Source of the DNA: Verrucomicrobiia bacterium
GTDB taxonomy: Bacteria; Verrucomicrobiota; Verrucomicrobiae; Limisphaerales; UBA11358
Direction: 5' to 3'
Assembly: GCA_030042375.1 (NCBI GenBank)
Contig: JASHZU010000289.1
Span: 1-20,245 of the forward strand
Length of the DNA stretch: 20,245 nt
Of the stretch, positions 7,005-16,282 are shown in pieces. Each line of letters begins with the position of its first letter. Within the stretch, counting starts at the first letter, position 1. The notes beneath the pieces were generated by a model, which made no database searches, was not told the origin of the DNA, and was given only the letters and a program-made list of their open reading frames with translations. Both the position numbers and the translations under genes were made by a program.

Positions 7005-10000
7005 TGTTGGACACGGTAAAATTGGCGAGCATTAGTCGCGTTGGAATTGGTAAAAACGAACACGCCATTGATGGCCGAATTAGTGGCGACCGGAATCCAA
7101 TTTTGGAGATTGGATGAAGCATCAACCACATACTTTAGGCCGCCCGGCGCCGAGAACTGAAAACTGAATTGGCCATTACTGCACGAAGCCGAATAAAGCA
7201 TCAATGGGGGGACGAGTTGAACTCCGCATACGCCGATGCCGTCCGCCCCGCCCTTGAAGACCGTGGCAATCGTGAGGGAATTGCTGCCGCCGGTGGAAAG
7301 GCCGGCGAGCTTCAGGTAATTGGCGTAGGGGTAAGCAGTCCCATTGGTATTAATTGCCGTGACAAAATTGCTGGCGGAAGTGAACGACGTAAATTCTGCG
7401 AAATAATTCGTGAAACCATTGACGCTATAAACATAGCCGGTGGCGCCTGAGTTATTTTGCAACAGGTAAAGATAAGCGCTGTAGATGCCGTTTGGAATAT
7501 TGGCGAACGTCGTATAAAGAATATTCGTCGTGGGCGATGAATCATTATACGTCTTCCAGAATGTGTTCATCATCCGCGCATTGGCGTTGTCCGCGCTAGT
7601 GATGGTTTGTACCGTTTGATGCCAGCCATCACTCACATTGACGACGCTGACCGATGCGGGCGAGATAATGCCGAACCGGTCCATCAAATTGCCCAAAGTT
7701 ACGCCGGGCTGGGTCCCGCCATTGCCTCCAGCGGGCGTAATGGCAAAAACATTCCAGTTTGAAACGCCGTAAACACCGGCGGTATCTGTAGGCGCGAGAA
7801 AAAATCCGCCCGAATATCCAGCGTAATTGGTGATGGTGAATTGAACACTCAATGCGTCTGGAGTCCCTGATACGATGTTATTTAACATCACCGTTGCCAC
7901 TGAACTGGTGACACTGCCATAGCTGTTGCTGATGATGGCAAAGAAATTTAACGCCTGCCCGGCTTCGTCACTTTGTGATAACTCCACCAGCGAAGCGTTG
8001 GTCTCTCCTACAAGGATGTTGGTTATGCCATCAACGACCTGATACCACTGGTAGCTGAATGGCTGTGAACCATTCGCCGACACTGACAAGGTAATCGGCA
8101 CGCCGGAATACATCGGACTGGAATTGGTAAAGGAGGCAGGTTGCGCGGCAATGGATGGTGGCGCGATGACCGCCGTAAGTGAAAATAATTTCGCCTGTTT
8201 TTCATTCAGTGAAACGTTGAACGAACCGCTCACAGAAGAGGTTGCGCCGCTCCATAAATCAGTTGTCAGATAAGTTCCCGCCGGCAGCCCGGCGCTGCTC
8301 AAATTTACGGTCTGGCTCGCAGAACTGCTGTTGTAATTGAAAACCGCGATACGCCAAAGATTGGTTCCATCCTGCCGCACAAAGATGTCGCCGGCACCGG
8401 TGCCAGTCGCACCGTCCACGCACCGGAATGTTTGTCCGACGCGGGCAACGGCATCAATTGCCGGGTTGGTCAGGCACAATTGCGCCATGGCAACGCTCGC
8501 GGCGTTGGTTAAAATGCTTCCGTTTAAGAACAGCCCGGTGATGGCTCCGTTGATTAATCGGCTTTGGACTTCATTGGTGTCCGGGCCATTGTCAAAGACC
8601 AGGTCATCCGGGTCGTTGAATTGATACAACCGCCCGCTCATCCACCAGCCGAGAGACACTGCATTCATGGTGTAGGCCGTGTTGGAGATTTCGGATTGTT
8701 CGGCATCGCAGGCAATCCGGCGGCTGTTCCCATATTGATAGGGGAAAATGGGAGAGATGGACTCGCTAATGAACATTGTCCCATTAATCTGGCTTTGCAG
8801 ATATTGCATGCCCTGGTTGTAGGCTTGCATACCGGTCGTCACGCTCGTGTCATAATGCACGCCTTCCAGTGAAGCCATCGACAGGAAATCCAGCTTCACA
8901 TAGTCAAAGCCCCAGGTCTGGAACCAATACAAATAATAATCAATGTATCCCTGCGTCCCGGGATGTGTCGGATCGATGGCCAATGCGCCATCATTTGTGA
9001 TAAAATTCCCGTTATTGTCGCGAAGTAAAATGTCACTGAACCGGTATAGGTTGTAATTCGGTGGATATCCGACGGGGACCCAGTAATTGGTCGCGTCGTT
9101 GGCATTTCCAAAAAAAGCAAACGGCGTAAAATAAATTCCCGCCTTCTGGCCGTTGGCATGGCAATGCGCGACAAAGTTTTGCAAATTGGTTCCGCTCCAG
9201 TCGGTCCACAAGTTGTTCCAATAGGAATCCAGGTTCACATACACCGTCCCGCCATTGGTAAAGCCGTAAATTTGCAGATTCGTGTGGATCGAATCCGCAA
9301 CGGCCATGGCGGAACTGTAACTGATATTGTTTTGGTAATTCGTCACTCCCCAGCTGTTCCAACCAAAGGGCACGCCGTCCGTCCATGAAAGTTTTGGAAC
9401 AAAGAGCGCATTTTCATTCGCAAAATTTTCCATCGCCGTCCGCCAGTCGCTATTGAAGCCCACAAAAATCACCGGCGAAGAAATCGACGTCCCATAAATG
9501 GAACCGTGCGGCATGACGTCCCATGTCCAATGATCCGTCAATCCCCCAAAGACCTCCAACTGGTTCAAATTATTATTCGAGCCGATCCAGGATACTCCCG
9601 TCTTCCAGGTATCATGGGTGACTGAGCCGACCACCAAGCCGTTCCGGCTGGCGTTGTCGTAAAACGCCCCCACTTCATTGCCGTTGTCCGAGCCGCTCAT
9701 AGACTCGGAATTGTAGGAAACAAAATGGTCGTTATCGAAAGGAACAAACAAGGCGCGATTGTCATTGGTAATTCCGATGTTCACCCCGCCGGTTGTGTTG
9801 TCTATCAAGGGGGCCATCCAGTTGGATTGCAGGTTGGTGGATGCGTCGAGGGAGACGCTCGTGAGGAAGCTGTCCGTCTGGTCGAGCGTAAAATATTGCA
9901 GCATCATTGGCAGGCCGCCGCCGCTATTGGTAATGACCACTTCTGTGCCGCTGACGAATCCCCAGTTCCGCACGGGATAACCCGTGCTGGCGAGATAGAC

Positions 10001-10213
10001 ATTGCTATTACTTACCGCACCGTAGAAGCCGGCAATCTTTTCAGAATTCTGCCAGTAATAATTCGCCGTGCCTGCGCTCAAATTATAATCAACGATGACA
10101 TTGGCATTGGACATGACGAGGACGTTCCCGGCTTGCTGAAAGAACGGGGCTGCGGGCAAAGCCCATGCCGAAAAGGCCAAAACCAAAACTATACAAATTC
10201 GTTGCGCGATCAT
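7001..10213 (-). CDS. Secreted clan GH-D (GH27/GH36-like) alpha-galactosidase-like enzyme with C-terminal accessory domains
   Basis: A 1070-aa exported enzyme. Signal peptide about 1-21 (ALPAAP). Residues about 25-270 are an N-terminal beta-sandwich. A TIM barrel follows with GWNSW (284-288), YVNLDSYW, AGIYFTPF and FDYVKLDF; Asp442 in this last motif is the expected nucleophile and Asp503 in RRIACDAE the likely acid/base. A beta domain ends near 680. Then come an Ig-like domain (about 686-780, FSYQWY), an unassigned beta-rich domain (about 785-1002) that could bind carbohydrate, and a C-terminal module (about 1003-1070, YVVDASSNLQNW to FYRVQQ) related in pattern to the tails of the two PATR proteins. 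Likely activity is hydrolysis of terminal alpha-galactose; clan GH-D also holds beta-L-arabinopyranosidases, which would suit arabinogalactan. It lies 29 bases after the pseudopilin gene and overlaps the next gene by ATGA. Clan call strong, family assignment and substrate open. Confidence 0.8.
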   Translation of the reverse strand: MIAQRICIVLVLAFSAWALPAAPFFQQAGNVLVMSNANVIVDYNLSAGTANYYWQNSEKIAGFYGAVSNSNVYLASTGYPVRNWGFVSGTEVVITNSGGGLPMMLQYFTLDQTDSFLTSVSLDASTNLQSNWMAPLIDNTTGGVNIGITNDNRALFVPFDNDHFVSYNSESMSGSDNGNEVGAFYDNASRNGLVVGSVTHDTWKTGVSWIGSNNNLNQLEVFGGLTDHWTWDVMPHGSIYGTSISSPVIFVGFNSDWRTAMENFANENALFVPKLSWTDGVPFGWNSWGVTNYQNNISYSSAMAVADSIHTNLQIYGFTNGGTVYVNLDSYWNNLWTDWSGTNLQNFVAHCHANGQKAGIYFTPFAFFGNANDATNYWVPVGYPPNYNLYRFSDILLRDNNGNFITNDGALAIDPTHPGTQGYIDYYLYWFQTWGFDYVKLDFLSMASLEGVHYDTSVTTGMQAYNQGMQYLQSQINGTMFISESISPIFPYQYGNSRRIACDAEQSEISNTAYTMNAVSLGWWMSGRLYQFNDPDDLVFDNGPDTNEVQSRLINGAITGLFLNGSILTNAASVAMAQLCLTNPAIDAVARVGQTFRCVDGATGTGAGDIFVRQDGTNLWRIAVFNYNSSSASQTVNLSSAGLPAGTYLTTDLWSGATSSVSGSFNVSLNEKQAKLFSLTAVIAPPSIAAQPASFTNSSPMYSGVPITLSVSANGSQPFSYQWYQVVDGITNILVGETNASLVELSQSDEAGQALNFFAIISNSYGSVTSSVATVMLNNIVSGTPDALSVQFTITNYAGYSGGFFLAPTDTAGVYGVSNWNVFAITPAGGNGGTQPGVTLGNLMDRFGIISPASVSVVNVSDGWHQTVQTITSADNANARMMNTFWKTYNDSSPTTNILYTTFANIPNGIYSAYLYLLQNNSGATGYVYSVNGFTNYFAEFTSFTSASNFVTAINTNGTAYPYANYLKLAGLSTGGSNSLTIATVFKGGADGIGVCGVQLVPPLMLYSASCSNGQFSFQFSAPGGLKYVVDASSNLQNWIPVATNSAINGVFVFTNSNATNARQFYRVQQ

Positions 10214-10242
10214 TCTGTTCCATTTTCATACCGGTCTTTATC

Positions 10243-11103
10243 TTAGAGCGGCGGGTCCGGATTTGGCGGCATCCAATTTGCGTGCCAGTAATAATTCCAT
10301 AAATTTTGTGTCAGCACCGGTTCCGCATGGCCGTCCACAAAACCCATGTCAATTTTGCCCGGCAATGGTGGATTGGGCGGGACGGGTGCCGGGACATTTT
10401 GCGGCGCGCTGCCCGCCGCTATGCCGCCGTGACGGTCAATACAGATACGTTGCATACCTTCCTCTGATGCCAGTTGGCTGGCCGTGAGCGGCTGATAAAA
10501 GTTTGAAGCTGGCGCATCATTGTTGAGAGGTGCGAGGTCCAGCCACGCGCCGTCGCAGAACATCGGCGTCTGCACCGGCACGCGCACCGCTGCCTGGATC
10601 TGGAAAAGAAAGTCCTGATTGTTTTCGGCGTTCTGAAAACCCTGTCCGTTGGGCGGTGCGGCGCTGGAAGCGGGTTCCAGCCAGGCATTATAGGCATAAC
10701 TGCCCCAATAAGCCGTATCATTTAACCAAAGCCAGCCTGAAGCCGCCGTGCCAGTTGTCGTACTGGTGATGTTGGGAGCTAATGGCGCCGTGGGACAAAC
10801 AACTACGTTGGTGACATTGCCATAGTAACCGGACATTGCTTCCATCCAGTCCCCGCCGGTTCCCCCGACAACTGGATTGGTTGCTCCCAGCCACACATGG
10901 TTGTCGTCCACATACATCAGGTTGGCCTGCGTCAATTGTTTGATGTTGTTAATACAGGCGGTTTGTTGCGCCCGGCGTTCGGCCGCGCTCAGGGCAGGCA
11001 TCAAAATCGCCGCCAGGATCGCAATAATGGCGATCACGACGAGCAATTCTATCAGTGTAAACCCCGTTAAGGTGTTTGGCCGGTTTGTCTTGGTCATTTT
11101 CAT
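10243..11103 (-). CDS. Type II secretion/type IV pilin-like pseudopilin with C-terminal DGH motif
   Basis: A 286-aa protein with a class III prepilin leader: cleavage expected after Gly14 ([10 protein letters not shown]), with Glu5 of the mature chain (Glu19) present and a long hydrophobic helix [19 protein letters not shown] globular part follows, ending with RHGG and, near residue 255, [10 protein letters not shown], the H-X9-DG-type C-terminus common in planctomycetal and verrucomicrobial pseudopilins. It should be processed by prepilin peptidase and sit in the inner membrane or in a short pseudopilus. No other secretion gene is nearby, so it probably feeds a machine encoded elsewhere. ATG at 11103 is chosen; a second in-frame ATG two codons later is equally possible. 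There is no Shine-Dalgarno at either start, and a hairpin lies 17 bases upstream. It is second in the glycan operon. Confidence 0.85.
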   Translation of the reverse strand: MKMTKTNRPNTLTGFTLIELLVVIAIIAILAAILMPALSAAERRAQQTACINNIKQLTQANLMYVDDNHVWLGATNPVVGGTGGDWMEAMSGYYGNVTNVVVCPTAPLAPNITSTTTGTAASGWLWLNDTAYWGSYAYNAWLEPASSAAPPNGQGFQNAENNQDFLFQIQAAVRVPVQTPMFCDGAWLDLAPLNNDAPASNFYQPLTASQLASEEGMQRICIDRHGGIAAGSAPQNVPAPVPPNPPLPGKIDMGFVDGHAEPVLTQNLWNYYWHANWMPPNPDPPL

Positions 11104-11119
11104 TTTGATTCAATAAAAC

Positions 11120-11152
11120 AAGCCGCCGGGCTCACTGTTTACCCGGCGACTT
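11120..11152 (-). terminator. Intercistronic hairpin, possible partial terminator/attenuator
   Basis: Perfect arms CGCCGGG (11124-11130) and CCCGGCG (11142-11148), extended to about 11 bp with one G.T wobble on the minus strand, enclose an 11-base loop. On the minus strand GTTTTATTG follows, a weak U-tract. The hairpin sits between the 1698-aa gene and the pseudopilin, whose start is only 17 bases further, leaving no room for a promoter after it. Read-through with reduced downstream expression, or protection of the upstream message from exonucleases, is more likely than full termination. An AAGGAGG sequence with no start codon at proper spacing lies at 11157-11163, just before the hairpin. 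Confidence 0.55.
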
Positions 11153-11185
11153 TTATCCTCCTTATTGATTTGTTCCCATGATTAT

Positions 11186-14100
11186 TTATGGCATCTGCAG
11201 GAGATAAAATTCCTGCGGATTTTGAGAATTAATAATGTTTGTAGAGAGGTTGAGATTACCGCTCCCGTCAAAGTTGTTCGTCAGCACCGGCGTCCACTGG
11301 CTCAATGGCTGCAAGAGGTTGGTGCTTTCAAGCAGAACGTATTGTCCGCCGTTTGCGCCATTGGTGGCCGTGATCGTGAGGGTCGAACCGCTAATGCTAA
11401 TCCCGGTAATTGCGGCTGGTGATGCGACTGATCCGACCACCAGCACCAGTGCGCCACTATTGATTTGCAGTGAGACTGGCTGACCCGCAACTGCACCGCC
11501 GCCGTTGACCGTGACTGTGGATGGCACCGTCCCGCCCACGGACCCGCCCGCGCCTGAAGCAATAACTGTGTAGCTGCCCACTGGCAGAGCAGAGCCGAGG
11601 TTGTTGATATTGACCACCGTCCCAGCAGACAGCGTTAATGTGCCACTGGCTACGGTCAGCGAAGGCGTGCCGGAATTGTAGGTCAATGACAGCGTTCCTG
11701 AACCAGTGGCAGCGTTGCCGTCAATGGTTGCCGTGGACGCGTTGTTGGTCAAAGTCTGGCTTGAACCGAGGGTAAAGGTAGTTGAAAGCCCGCTGACATT
11801 CAGAGTCATGCCGCCGCCAACGACGATTTCCGCGCTGCCAGCGATGGATGCCGCGCCACTCAATGTCAAAGTGCCACCGTTGACAATAGTATTTCCCGTA
11901 TAGGTGTTCGCCGCGGTCAATACCGCTGTTCCACTATTCACCACGACATTACCGGTGCCGCTAATCGCGTTTGCCACCGAGACTGATTGGCTGCTGGCAA
12001 CAAGAAGCGTTGCCTCGTTGGTAATGCCTCCAACGCCCGCAGGTTCTACCAACGCAACAGAGTCATTGGTCGTGCCCAACCGAAGCGTGCCGGCGCTAAT
12101 GGTGATGGGGTCATTCCAGGTTGCGCTATTAGTATTGTCCAAAGCCATCACACCAGCCCCGGCTTTGGTCATCGGTTGAATGCCATAAGGCACGAGCCGC
12201 GTTGTGACCCAAAGATCAATCCCTGGCGTTGTCCCGGCGGTGACATTTCCGGCAGCCGTATTGAAGGTGGTTGGCTTTCCAAAGCCGAGCGTCCCGGCGC
12301 TAATAACCGCGGTTGAATTTGTGGCCTCCGTTGTGATGGCACAGGTGGTCCCATTGCCAAAGGTGGAAAAATTGCCGTCCGAATCACCGGCATTTCCAGC
12401 CGCACTGGTGAGTATACCACCGGCAAAGGTGATGTTCGGCATGGTGATGCGATAACTCGCGGTACCCAGGTCACTGACTGTGCCACCGTTGATAAAGACA
12501 TTCGTTGGCGCAGTGTTCGGAGTATAGCCGAAGGCATCGCCGTCAACGCCGATTAATGTGCCGCCGGTGTTAATCGTAGGCGTACCGCTACCCAGGGCAG
12601 TGTTGCCTCCGGAACCGTACACCTGAACCGTGCCGCTATTGACAGTCACACCGCCAGAGAAACTGTTAAGGTTGCTGATGGTGAGCGTGCTGGACCCCAT
12701 CTTTACGATGCTCTCCGTGCCGCTGATCTGGCCTGCACCGCTGATGGTATAATCAACCGTCGAATTATTTGTGAAAGCGGCCGGAATGAGGATTTGGCCG
12801 CTGGCGATGCTAATATTGGTGCTTGTCGTCAAACTGGCATTGGCGGAATTGGTGATCGAGTCATCTAAGATGACTGCGTCCGCATTGAAGAATTGTTCAA
12901 TGTCATGGTTCGCCAGGTTCGTCCAATTCAAAGAACCGCCGGCATTCCATTCGCCGTCACCGGAGGCATCATCCCACGTCAGCTGCGCCGGACTGCCAAT
13001 AACAATGACAGCAATCTGGTTCGGAGTGGTTGAAGTAATATTAGTCAATGTGAGGTTGTAAGCGCTAGGAGACACGGTTTGAACTCCCGCAAACGAACCG
13101 CTAAGAGTGCCCGTGTAGGTGATCAGCGGATAAACTCCATTCCCGAGGGTTCCGTGCAGGGGATTGATCACAATCGTGTTGCCATTGACAGTCAAGCTGC
13201 CGGTTACGGCTACGAGATCGTTGCTGCCGCTAACCGTTCCGCTCAGGTCATTGGTCAGCGTGGCGCCGCTTTCCAGCGTCAATCCGCCAGCAGCATTGAA
13301 GGTTCCAGTTGTTCCCGCATTACCCGGCAAGAGTGCGCCGTAGATATCAGCCAGGCCATTGACAGTGCCGCCGCCGGCCACGATTGCGCCCGATTCGCAG
13401 ATCACACTGGAACCCAACACACCGTTGACCTGCAGTTCGCCGCCATAGACATACGCACCGCCGCTGAAGGACGAGCCATTGCCATTGATTGCGAGCGTGC
13501 CCGTACTGGTATTCAGCATATCCAATATGCCGCTGCCGTTTAACGAGCCATTCAACGCCACTGAACCACTTCCCATTTGGAAGTAGCACACGCCGGAACC
13601 CAAAGTTACCGGACCGACAATTTGGTGCGTGCCGGAGCCGTTTTGCAATGTGCCGCTGCTGTCGATGAGTACGTTCTTATTAAGAGTCACATTCGCGTTG
13701 CCATTGTTCCAAAACTCCAGCGTCGCGCCGGCCTGGATTTCCACCGTATCGGCCGGGTTGCCGAGAGCAGTCGTCCCTTTATCTCCAAACGTCGTGCCGG
13801 AACCCGTAATCGTAATGTTGGCAAGGTTGGTATCGATGTTGGCATTGCTGAATTCGTGGTAAGCCCCGCCATCAACCGTCAGGTTATAGGCGTTGCCGCC
13901 CGTGCTTAACCCACCAACGTCCCATCGGTATGTGCCGCCGAAGGTTGTGTCCGCCGTCAGGGTGATAGCGCTCAGCGTCGGGTCCGCGCCGGAAAGACTG
14001 TCAATAATGGCCCCAGTGCCACTGACACCCGTGCCCTGAACAAAAACGGGTTCGCTGATCGACCCGCCAAAATCAAGATCCAGGGTTGATCCGTTAGCAA

Positions 14101-16282
14101 CGATGGTCGGTCCTGCAGTGGTTCCTAGCGCAGTTGTGCTGCCAACCTGCAACGTGCTATTGTTGGTTACCAGCACCGCACCAGTGAATGAACTGTTCCC
14201 TGCCAATTGGACGGTGCCACCCGCGCCCTCTTGAATAATATTACCAGTGCCGGAAATGATGTTGCCTTCAATCAGCGCAGTGTCATTTCGGTCAAATACC
14301 AGGGTTCCATTGTTTGTCACACCGCCGGTAGGCAGGGAACCGTTGCTGTCATTGTTACCGATTTGCAACGTCGCACTATTGGCAATGCTCGAGCCGCCGG
14401 TAATCGCGCTGCTGGCATTATCCAAAACCAGCGTGCCGTTGTTCGCCGTGACGCCGCCGCTGAAATTGTCACCACCGGTCTCAGCAAGCGTTACCGTTCC
14501 GGGGCCGGTGTTGGTCACGCCCGTCAGGCCGCTAATTGCCCCGTTACCGCTGACCGTGTAGCTAACGTTAGTATTATCAAACGTCACACTGGCCGGCACG
14601 ACGGTGGCACTGAGGTTTACGTTTTGAGGTCCGGTGGAAGAATCATCATTGAAAATGGCGATGTCCTGGTTTTCGAAAAAGGTTGTTCCCGTTCCCAACC
14701 AGTTGCCCTCGGTAATGCTCAACGTCCAGTTATTATCGCTGGTTTGGATACCGTTCCAGATCACGGTTTCATTTGCACGCGGCGGCGTGGCGCTTACCTG
14801 GCTGGAATCGCTGCTTTGTAAAGCGCCATTCAACGCGGTAATAACATAATAATAAGTTGTGCCGTTGGCAGCTGTAGTGTCCGTGAACGGACTGCTGCCC
14901 ACATCCGTGCCCGCCGCGAGAAGCGTATATCCAGATCCTGACGTCGTGGAACGATAAACGTCATACCCTGTCACTGACCCGCTCGGCGCCGTCCAACTTA
15001 GAGTTACTTGATTATTTCCGGGCGTGGCGGTTACTCCCGTCGGCGGCCCCGGCGCGGCAATCGGTGACAAGCCGGCGTCAAAAACACCATTGAAGCCGGT
15101 CACCGTAGTGATGGCACCGGAACTCGAATTGACCAGCACCGCATTGCCTCCGGTAAGGCTGGTGGTCGAGTTCTCCAATCCCGTATAAGGGCCGCTGCCG
15201 TTTCCGGAAGTGGAAAGCGCATACGCATAAGTGGTGTTCGCGGCCAAATTAATTGATAAATTGCTAAATCGAATCCAGCCATTGGCGGTGAATGAAGTTC
15301 CCAGGATGCCTGAATAAGAGCCCAATAAGGTCGCTGAGCTGCCGGACACGGAAAAAATATAAAGCGTCCAGGGAGTTAAAGCCCCAATGTTGTTGCCGCT
15401 GCCATTTCCCGTCTGAATATAAAGGTTGGTCAGAATATAGCCTCCCGGGTTGCCGCTCGGCGTCGTAAACTTTTCTCCAGGGGGTACCGGGATGCTGCTG
15501 CTGTTGTTGTTGCAAAAATAATTTTGGCTGGCTGGATTGGCAGTATTGCCGGTGGTGCTCAATTGCGAAACATCATTTGCCCCGGGTGTCGGCGCGCTGG
15601 TCTGCTCGCTTACCGTGCCGGACATGCCCAGGCTCAATCCGATGTCGAAGACGCCATTGTAGCCGGAAACCGTTGTGACCGTGCCGCCGCCCGTGGGAAG
15701 CAACAACGCATTGGCACCGGTAAGCGCGGTGGTAGAGTTTTCCAGCCCCGTATATGCGCTGCTGCCGGAAGAAATTGCATAAGCGTAGGTCGTATTTGCC
15801 GCCAATGGGATTGACAAACCGCTAAAATGCAACCAATCACCGCTATTCAGGGCGCTGCCGCTCGTCAATCCGGAAAACGAGGTCAAGAGTGTGGCCGAAG
15901 TGCCGGAAACAGAATAAATATATAGCGTCCATGCAGTCGTGCCGCCGATGCCATTGCCGCTCCCATTGCCCGTCTGAACATAGATATCCGTCATGGTATA
16001 GCCGCCGGTGTTCGCTCCCGTCGTAAATTCTTCTCCCGGCGGCGGATTATTATTGCTGTAATAATTTCTGCTATTCGGGCTGCCGGTATTGCCGGCCGTG
16101 CTCAATTGCGAAACGTCATTCGCCCCGGGGTTGGGCGCCGTGCCGCCGATGTCCGTCAAAGTTACTGCCGCATAGCCGTGGCAGATTCCGAGTAAAACGA
16201 AAGCGGTAACAATGCCGGGGGAGAACAGTTTTTTTGCCGCCGATGAGCTGGCTTCAAAATAAGATATTAGAGAATTTTTCAT
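11186..16282 (-). CDS. Giant secreted protein: duplicated N-terminal domain, fibronectin III, PATR beta-solenoid
   Basis: A 1698-aa exoprotein and first gene of the operon. The N-terminus has a long signal sequence (about 1-39, hydrophobic GIVTAFVLLGICHGYAA). Residues about 50-220 and 231-408 are a tandem duplication of one beta-rich domain (both start PGANDVSQLSTxGNT and share GYxxTxxYxQTGNGSGN, AANTTYAYA, YTGLENSTT, GxNGVFDxGLS). A fibronectin type III domain follows (about 410-500, PTGVTATPGNNQVTLSW). Residues about 505-1610 are PATR beta-strand repeats (NNWTLSITEGNWLG, NTYTGNTIVNGGTLTL). Residues 1621-1698 are a C-terminal module ending EFYLLQMP. No translocator barrel is present. It is likely a surface or extracellular beta-solenoid that could bind polysaccharide or other cells; no enzyme motif was seen. 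The ATG at 16282 lacks a Shine-Dalgarno and an in-frame TGA lies upstream without an alternative start. Confidence 0.85.
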   Translation of the reverse strand: MKNSLISYFEASSSAAKKLFSPGIVTAFVLLGICHGYAAVTLTDIGGTAPNPGANDVSQLSTAGNTGSPNSRNYYSNNNPPPGEEFTTGANTGGYTMTDIYVQTGNGSGNGIGGTTAWTLYIYSVSGTSATLLTSFSGLTSGSALNSGDWLHFSGLSIPLAANTTYAYAISSGSSAYTGLENSTTALTGANALLLPTGGGTVTTVSGYNGVFDIGLSLGMSGTVSEQTSAPTPGANDVSQLSTTGNTANPASQNYFCNNNSSSIPVPPGEKFTTPSGNPGGYILTNLYIQTGNGSGNNIGALTPWTLYIFSVSGSSATLLGSYSGILGTSFTANGWIRFSNLSINLAANTTYAYALSTSGNGSGPYTGLENSTTSLTGGNAVLVNSSSGAITTVTGFNGVFDAGLSPIAAPGPPTGVTATPGNNQVTLSWTAPSGSVTGYDVYRSTTSGSGYTLLAAGTDVGSSPFTDTTAANGTTYYYVITALNGALQSSDSSQVSATPPRANETVIWNGIQTSDNNWTLSITEGNWLGTGTTFFENQDIAIFNDDSSTGPQNVNLSATVVPASVTFDNTNVSYTVSGNGAISGLTGVTNTGPGTVTLAETGGDNFSGGVTANNGTLVLDNASSAITGGSSIANSATLQIGNNDSNGSLPTGGVTNNGTLVFDRNDTALIEGNIISGTGNIIQEGAGGTVQLAGNSSFTGAVLVTNNSTLQVGSTTALGTTAGPTIVANGSTLDLDFGGSISEPVFVQGTGVSGTGAIIDSLSGADPTLSAITLTADTTFGGTYRWDVGGLSTGGNAYNLTVDGGAYHEFSNANIDTNLANITITGSGTTFGDKGTTALGNPADTVEIQAGATLEFWNNGNANVTLNKNVLIDSSGTLQNGSGTHQIVGPVTLGSGVCYFQMGSGSVALNGSLNGSGILDMLNTSTGTLAINGNGSSFSGGAYVYGGELQVNGVLGSSVICESGAIVAGGGTVNGLADIYGALLPGNAGTTGTFNAAGGLTLESGATLTNDLSGTVSGSNDLVAVTGSLTVNGNTIVINPLHGTLGNGVYPLITYTGTLSGSFAGVQTVSPSAYNLTLTNITSTTPNQIAVIVIGSPAQLTWDDASGDGEWNAGGSLNWTNLANHDIEQFFNADAVILDDSITNSANASLTTSTNISIASGQILIPAAFTNNSTVDYTISGAGQISGTESIVKMGSSTLTISNLNSFSGGVTVNSGTVQVYGSGGNTALGSGTPTINTGGTLIGVDGDAFGYTPNTAPTNVFINGGTVSDLGTASYRITMPNITFAGGILTSAAGNAGDSDGNFSTFGNGTTCAITTEATNSTAVISAGTLGFGKPTTFNTAAGNVTAGTTPGIDLWVTTRLVPYGIQPMTKAGAGVMALDNTNSATWNDPITISAGTLRLGTTNDSVALVEPAGVGGITNEATLLVASSQSVSVANAISGTGNVVVNSGTAVLTAANTYTGNTIVNGGTLTLSGAASIAGSAEIVVGGGMTLNVSGLSTTFTLGSSQTLTNNASTATIDGNAATGSGTLSLTYNSGTPSLTVASGTLTLSAGTVVNINNLGSALPVGSYTVIASGAGGSVGGTVPSTVTVNGGGAVAGQPVSLQINSGALVLVVGSVASPAAITGISISGSTLTITATNGANGGQYVLLESTNLLQPLSQWTPVLTNNFDGSGNLNLSTNIINSQNPQEFYLLQMP
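15059..16135 (-). repeat. Tandem in-gene duplication encoding two ~175-aa domains
   Basis: Unit 1 is about 16135-15623 and unit 2 about 15592-15059, both within the 1698-aa gene. The similarity is visible in DNA as well as protein, for example near-identical bases around 16100-16130 and 15560-15590 coding for ANDVSQLST. Unit 2 carries small insertions (SSSIPV, SGNGSG). The domain type was not recognised; its length, Gly/Ser/Thr content and alternating hydrophobic pattern suggest a beta-sandwich. Confidence 0.75.

Noticed and set aside
11186..16282. Classical type V autotransporter
   Set aside because: PATR repeats are present but the C-terminus is a short module ending FYLLQMP, with no 250-300 residue amphipathic barrel ending in an aromatic residue; the same holds for 2016-7004.
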